Source of the DNA: Alphaproteobacteria bacterium
Lineage (GTDB): Bacteria > Pseudomonadota > Alphaproteobacteria > Micavibrionales > UBA1664
Reading direction: 5' to 3'
Length of the DNA: 8,471 bases
Assembly: GCA_018969935.1 (NCBI GenBank)
Contig: JAGWXJ010000078.1
Location: 1-8,471 of the forward strand
The notes below the pieces were generated by a model. It saw only the letters and a program-made list of their open reading frames with translations. It made no database searches and was not told the DNA's origin. The position numbers and the translations under genes were made by a program. Numbering within the stretch: the stretch's first letter is position 1; the number at the start of each line of letters is the position of its first letter. This document shows positions 5,133 through 8,471 of this stretch, in pieces.

Positions 5133-6562
5133 CAGGCGGCCTTGGCTGTCCCTGCGATGGTTTCAAGCTGCGCAGGCAATGCATGCGCCCACGTGGTTAT
5201 GCTGCCAGCGCCAAGGCACACAACCATATCGCCTGCCTTGGCCTTCTCGGCAATCAGTTGGGCAAGGGCTTCGGGGCTTTCAAGGGCGGTTACATCGCCA
5301 TGCCCGCGCGCACGCGTGGCGGCTACAAGGTGGTCGCGGTCGGCACCTTCAATCGGCTTTTCACCAGCGGTGTAAACATCGGCAATAATCACGCTGTCGG
5401 CGTCGGCAAAGCAGGCCGCAAAATCATCCATCAGGTTGTGAAGGCGCGTATAGCGGTGCGGCTGCATGACGGCAATCACACGGCCACCGTTGTTTTTCTG
5501 TACGGTGCGCGCGGTTGCCAACACGGTACGGATTTCAACGGGGTGGTGCGCATAATCGTCAATCACCGTAATCCCGCAGGCGGTACCCGCATTGGTAAAC
5601 CGGCGTTTGACACCGGCAAAGCTTTCAAGCCCTTTGCGGATGCTGGCTTCATCCATCCCCAACGCAAGGCCGATGGCCACGGCGGCCATAGCGTTTTGCA
5701 CGTTGTGGCGGCCAGGCAGCTTGATGCGCATGTCACGCATGATGGTATCGGGCGTCGTGATGTTAAAGGTGCTGCCATCGGCGTGGCACTCAACGTCAGT
5801 GGCCCTGATATGCGCATCGGGCGCAAACCCGTAAGTGATGATGCGGCGGTTGGTGATGCTCTCGGCCAGTTCGCGCACGTCACGGTGGTCGGCGCATAAA
5901 ACGGCAAACCCGTAAAACGGCAGGTTTTGCACAAACATCGCAAACGCGGCCTTGAGCGCGGCAAACGAGCCATAGTGGTCAAGGTGTTCGGGGTCGATAT
6001 TCGTAATCACACCGGCATGCAGCGGCAGCGATATAAAGCTGCCGTCGCTTTCATCGGTTTCCACAACCATCCATTGTGATTTGCCTTGGCGCACGTTGGT
6101 GCCGTAAGCGTTCACGATACCGCCGTTAATCACGGTCGGGTCCATATTGCCCGCCTCCAGCATCGCGCCCACCATCGATGTCGTGGTGGTTTTTCCGTGC
6201 GTACCCGCAATGCCAATCGACCATTTGAGGCGCATCAGCTCAGCCAGCATCTCCGCGCGGTGCACGACAGGTATGCCGTGGCTGGCCGCCGCCTGTACTT
6301 CAGGATTGTCAGGCTTGATGGCGGTTGAAACAACAATAGCTGCTGGCATGTCGCCTTTTGCAGTCATCAGGTTGCTGCCGTGGTGGCCAATCATCACCTG
6401 AATGCCCTTCTCGGCAAGCCTGCGCGTGTTGGAACTTTCGGATGCGTCCGAGCCCTGCACCTTGTACCCAAGGTTGTGCAGCATCTCGGCAATACCGCTC
6501 ATCCCGATACCGCCAATCCCGATAAAATGCAGCGCGCCAATGTCGCGTGGCATATAGCCCAT
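5132..6562 (-). CDS. murC: UDP-N-acetylmuramate-L-alanine ligase MurC
   Basis: Cytoplasmic ATP-dependent ligase that adds L-Ala to UDP-MurNAc, the first amino acid of the stem peptide. At 476 residues it has normal length for the family. The N-terminal UDP-binding domain begins with the glycine-rich GIGGIGMSG (15-23) and contains GSDASES (37-43). The ATP P-loop GTHGKTTTT is at 120-128. The central domain continues with DESDGSF and NIDPEHLDHYG, the metal and ligand region. LPGRHNVQN and the C-terminal DDYAHHP and MQPHRYTR motifs complete the three-domain Mur ligase. The start at 6562 is supported by AAGGGG eight bases upstream; an in-frame ATG three codons later is less well spaced. murG ends 29 bases upstream and murB follows with a 1-nt overlap. 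Confidence 0.97.
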   Translation of the reverse strand: MGYMPRDIGALHFIGIGGIGMSGIAEMLHNLGYKVQGSDASESSNTRRLAEKGIQVMIGHHGSNLMTAKGDMPAAIVVSTAIKPDNPEVQAAASHGIPVVHRAEMLAELMRLKWSIGIAGTHGKTTTTSMVGAMLEAGNMDPTVINGGIVNAYGTNVRQGKSQWMVVETDESDGSFISLPLHAGVITNIDPEHLDHYGSFAALKAAFAMFVQNLPFYGFAVLCADHRDVRELAESITNRRIITYGFAPDAHIRATDVECHADGSTFNITTPDTIMRDMRIKLPGRHNVQNAMAAVAIGLALGMDEASIRKGLESFAGVKRRFTNAGTACGITVIDDYAHHPVEIRTVLATARTVQKNNGGRVIAVMQPHRYTRLHNLMDDFAACFADADSVIIADVYTAGEKPIEGADRDHLVAATRARGHGDVTALESPEALAQLIAEKAKAGDMVVCLGAGSITTWAHALPAQLETIAGTAKAA

Positions 6563-6570
6563 ATTGCAAT

Positions 6571-6576
6571 CCCCTT
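6571..6576 (-). promoter_or_regulatory. Ribosome binding site of murC
   Basis: Read on the minus strand this is AAGGGG, eight bases before the ATG at 6562. It decides between that ATG and the ATG at 6553. It lies in the 29-base murG-murC gap, which shows no hairpin or terminator. Confidence 0.65.
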
Positions 6577-6591
6577 ATTTCAATGAATGGC

Positions 6592-7707
6592 TTAAAGCCC
6601 CAAAATGGCATCCGCAAGGCGTTTGGAGGCGTCTGCAGGCAACGTTTTTCGGGCGGCTTCCGCCATGGACCCCAACAGTGCAGGATGTTGCATAAGGTTT
6701 TCAAGCTCTTTTGCAAGCATTTGAGGGGTAAGCGTTTTTTCCTCGGCCAACAGGGCCGCGTTCGCCCGCACCAGCACCTCGGCGTTAACCTTTTGCTGCT
6801 GGTCCTTGTGGTGGGGGTACGGCACAAAAATGGCAGGGCGGCCTGCCACGGCGGCCTCGGTCACCGTACTGGCGCCCGATCGCCCAATGAGCAAATGGCA
6901 TGCAGCCAACTGCGCTGGCACATCGGTAATAAAGGTTTCAAGCCGTGCGTTTATGCCCAAAAGGTCATAGGCATGGCGGGCATCGGCAATATCCGCGGCG
7001 CGGCACTGCTGTACCACGCGCACCTTCTTCTTCAAATCGGCAGGCAAAAGGCCAATCGCTTCCGGCACCACACTCGAGAAAACACTCGCCCCCTGTGACC
7101 CGCCAAGCACAAGGATATTGAAGGTATCTGTAGGCGGCACAAACGCCTGCTGCCCGACAGCAGCAATCTCGGCCCGCACGGGGTTGCCCGTTACTATGGC
7201 CTTACCGCGCCAGCCTTCAGGCAACGCCGCAACATCGGGCAACGATAACGCAATCTTGGTGGCGCCGGCAGCCACCAGTTTGTTGGCACGGCCGAGCACG
7301 GCATTTTGTTCATGCAGCACGGTCGGTATGCGCAGCGCCTGCGCAGCCAGAACGGCAGGGAAGGATGGATACCCGCCAAAGCCCACAACCACACGCGGCT
7401 TCATTTTAAGCAGCATGGCAAAGGCCTGCCCCGTACCAATCAGCAGCTCGGCCACCATGCGCAACTTGGCAACAAGCCCCGCGCGCAACGTTTCAGCGCG
7501 CACCACATGGAAGGGAATGTCGGGATACTGGCTCTGGTATTTGGTACCGCGCGCATCGGTAACCAAAGCCACGGGGATACCACGCGCTTTAAGTTCACCC
7601 GCCAGCGCAAAAGCGGGGAACATATGCCCGCCCGTTCCACCCGAACTCAATAAAACAGGCGCGTTGTCAGAACTCGCTGGCGGCTGCCGGTTTCCATCTG
7701 AAGTCAT
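6592..7707 (-). CDS. murG: Lipid II synthase MurG (GlcNAc transferase)
   Basis: Peripheral inner-membrane GT28 glycosyltransferase that transfers GlcNAc from UDP-GlcNAc to lipid I, giving lipid II. In the 371 residues the first G-loop GGTGGH is at 23-28, GFGGYPSFP at 109-117, HEQNAVLGRAN at 132-142, TGNPVR at 173-178, the second G-loop GGSQGA at 202-207, RSGASTVTE at 276-284 (Glu284 for UDP-ribose binding), and PHHKDQQQ at 298-305. The N-terminus is longer than usual: about 16 polar, proline-containing residues precede the first beta strand. The ATG at 7707 is supported by AAGGGA nine bases upstream. It places 41 bases of murG inside the end of ftsW. No better internal start precedes GGTGGH. 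It follows ftsW and precedes murC in the usual dcw order. Confidence 0.97.
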   Translation of the reverse strand: MTSDGNRQPPASSDNAPVLLSSGGTGGHMFPAFALAGELKARGIPVALVTDARGTKYQSQYPDIPFHVVRAETLRAGLVAKLRMVAELLIGTGQAFAMLLKMKPRVVVGFGGYPSFPAVLAAQALRIPTVLHEQNAVLGRANKLVAAGATKIALSLPDVAALPEGWRGKAIVTGNPVRAEIAAVGQQAFVPPTDTFNILVLGGSQGASVFSSVVPEAIGLLPADLKKKVRVVQQCRAADIADARHAYDLLGINARLETFITDVPAQLAACHLLIGRSGASTVTEAAVAGRPAIFVPYPHHKDQQQKVNAEVLVRANAALLAEEKTLTPQMLAKELENLMQHPALLGSMAEAARKTLPADASKRLADAILGL

Positions 7708-8471
7708 GTCGTTTAGTCCCTTGCCCGCGCGTAAGCGATAGTATGAATCCCATGGTCATGCCAACGGCAATCAGTGATGAACCGCCATACGATACCAACG
7801 GCAGCGTCATGCCCTTGGCAGGCATAAGCTGCATGGCCGACGCCATATGGATGGTCGCCTGTAACCCCACCATAAACAAAAGCCCGCCCCCGCCCAGCAT
7901 GGCGAATACCGAATTGGTGGCACGTAGCCGCGAAAACCCGCGCACCACAATAAACGCATAAAGCGCAATCAGCGCGACAAGGAATACAAAGCCAAGCTCC
8001 TCGCCCGCAACCGAGAATATGAAGTCCGAATGCGCATCAGGCAGTTGCAACTTTACCTGCCCGCCACCAGGGCCGGTGCCAAACATGCCGCCGCTTGCAA
8101 ACGCCTCAAGCGAACGGTCAACTTGATAGGTATCACCCTTGGTAGGGTCCAGAAAGCGCTCGACGCGCGAGTGCACGTGATCAACCGTAAAGTAGGCAAG
8201 CACAAGAAGCGATGCGCCAAGCATCGCAAACACCGCAATGTACCGTAACGGGCAACCGGCAAGGATGACCATGGCAAAGAAAGTCGCCATGAACACGAAG
8301 GTCATGCCGTAATCGGGCTGCATGATAAGCAGCAGCGCAATAAAACAGCTAAGCCCGAAGGCAATGAACAAACCGGGGAAACCCTCGGTGGTTTTCTGGC
8401 GGGCCAAAAGCCAGCCTGACATGACTGTCACACAAGGCTTCACGAATTCCGACGGCTGTAACGAAAACCCG
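7667..8471 (-). CDS. ftsW: Septal peptidoglycan glycosyltransferase FtsW, C-terminal part (runs off right edge)
   Basis: SEDS-family polytopic membrane enzyme that polymerises lipid II at the septum together with the class B PBP FtsI. The window holds the last 267 codons; the frame is open to the right edge, so the 5' end is outside. The visible part begins with GFSLQPSEFVKP, the conserved QPSE-K motif of SEDS proteins. Several hydrophobic segments follow (for example around LSCFIALLLIM and FMATFFAMVILAG). The long periplasmic loop carries GTGPGGGQVKLQLP and AHSDFIFSVAGEELG, whose Asp matches the catalytic Asp of RodA/FtsW. The C-terminus has LPLVSYGGSS and then a short basic tail. GTG at 8443 is an internal Val codon, not the start. 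FtsW rather than RodA is chosen because of its position immediately before murG. Confidence 0.95.
   Translation of the reverse strand, partial: GFSLQPSEFVKPCVTVMSGWLLARQKTTEGFPGLFIAFGLSCFIALLLIMQPDYGMTFVFMATFFAMVILAGCPLRYIAVFAMLGASLLVLAYFTVDHVHSRVERFLDPTKGDTYQVDRSLEAFASGGMFGTGPGGGQVKLQLPDAHSDFIFSVAGEELGFVFLVALIALYAFIVVRGFSRLRATNSVFAMLGGGGLLFMVGLQATIHMASAMQLMPAKGMTLPLVSYGGSSLIAVGMTMGFILSLTRGQGTKRHDFRWKPAAASEF
7717..7722 (-). promoter_or_regulatory. Ribosome binding site of murG inside ftsW
   Basis: Read on the minus strand this is AAGGGA, nine bases before the murG ATG at 7707 and within the last codons of ftsW. It supports the long MurG N-terminus and the 41-base gene overlap. Confidence 0.6.

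Noticed and set aside
5084..5899. 271-codon plus-strand open frame opposite murC and murB
   Set aside because: It lies wholly antisense to well-supported murC and the murB start. The translation is Gly/His/Arg-rich with no recognisable domain, as expected for the complement of GC-rich coding sequence.
5896..5928. Short direct repeat (AAAACGGCA and AAAACGGCAG) inside murC
   Set aside because: The repeat is very short, within a conserved gene and in frame with normal protein sequence; chance is the simplest explanation.
6563..6591. Possible terminator or promoter in the murG-murC gap
   Set aside because: Only 29 bases, with no stable inverted repeat or T-run; it is explained by the murC ribosome binding site.
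6547..7098. 183-codon plus-strand open frame opposite murG
   Set aside because: It covers the murC start, the murC ribosome site and the murG 3' half in antisense; no domain is seen.
8441..8443. GTG as the start codon of a short FtsW
   Set aside because: The frame is open to the window edge, and the nine upstream codons encode GFSLQPSEF, a conserved internal FtsW motif, so this GTG is an internal Val.

Overview
The window comes from the division and cell-wall (dcw) cluster of a Gram-negative bacterium, most likely an alphaproteobacterium. On the minus strand, in transcription order, it carries ftsW, murG, murC and murB, followed by a D-Ala-D-Ala ligase-type gene and ftsQ. A dcw run with murB directly after murC, then ddl and ftsQ, is typical of Alphaproteobacteria. 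In E. coli and many gammaproteobacteria murB lies elsewhere. I cannot place the organism below class from this sequence. The DNA is moderately GC-rich by eye and tightly packed. No gene-free stretch exceeds about 55 bases, and I see no RNA gene, IS element, CRISPR array or clear terminator.

Right part (about 4188-8471, minus strand): ftsW (3' part only, running off the right edge), murG, murC and murB form a compact co-directional unit. The junctions are a 41-nt overlap, a 29-nt gap and a 1-nt TGATG overlap. Together they encode the septal glycosyltransferase, the lipid II-forming glycosyltransferase, and two early cytoplasmic steps of UDP-MurNAc-peptide synthesis. Left part (1-1788, minus strand): an unusually long (405 aa) Ddl-type ATP-grasp ligase runs into ftsQ through another TGATG junction. 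ftsQ runs off the left edge, presumably toward ftsA and ftsZ.

The unusual part is the middle (about 1844-4191, plus strand). Two genes in the opposite orientation sit between murB and the ddl-type gene: an alpha/beta hydrolase and, joined to it by an ATGA overlap, a MurF-like ligase. The normal N-terminal UDP-sugar-binding domain of that ligase is replaced by about five membrane segments. The MurF-like gene and murB converge so tightly that both stop codons share one CTAG tetranucleotide. The hydrolase and the ddl-type gene diverge from a 55-bp spacer that must hold any local promoters.

The hydrolase, the membrane MurF-like ligase and the atypical Ddl-type ligase look like a functional module embedded in the dcw cluster. 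The Ddl-type enzyme has Phe where canonical Ddl has the acceptor-site Ser281. A plausible but untested reading is that one ligase makes a dipeptide or similar product, the membrane ligase attaches it to a membrane-associated acceptor, and the hydrolase edits or releases intermediates. The canonical murF is expected upstream of ftsW, outside this window.
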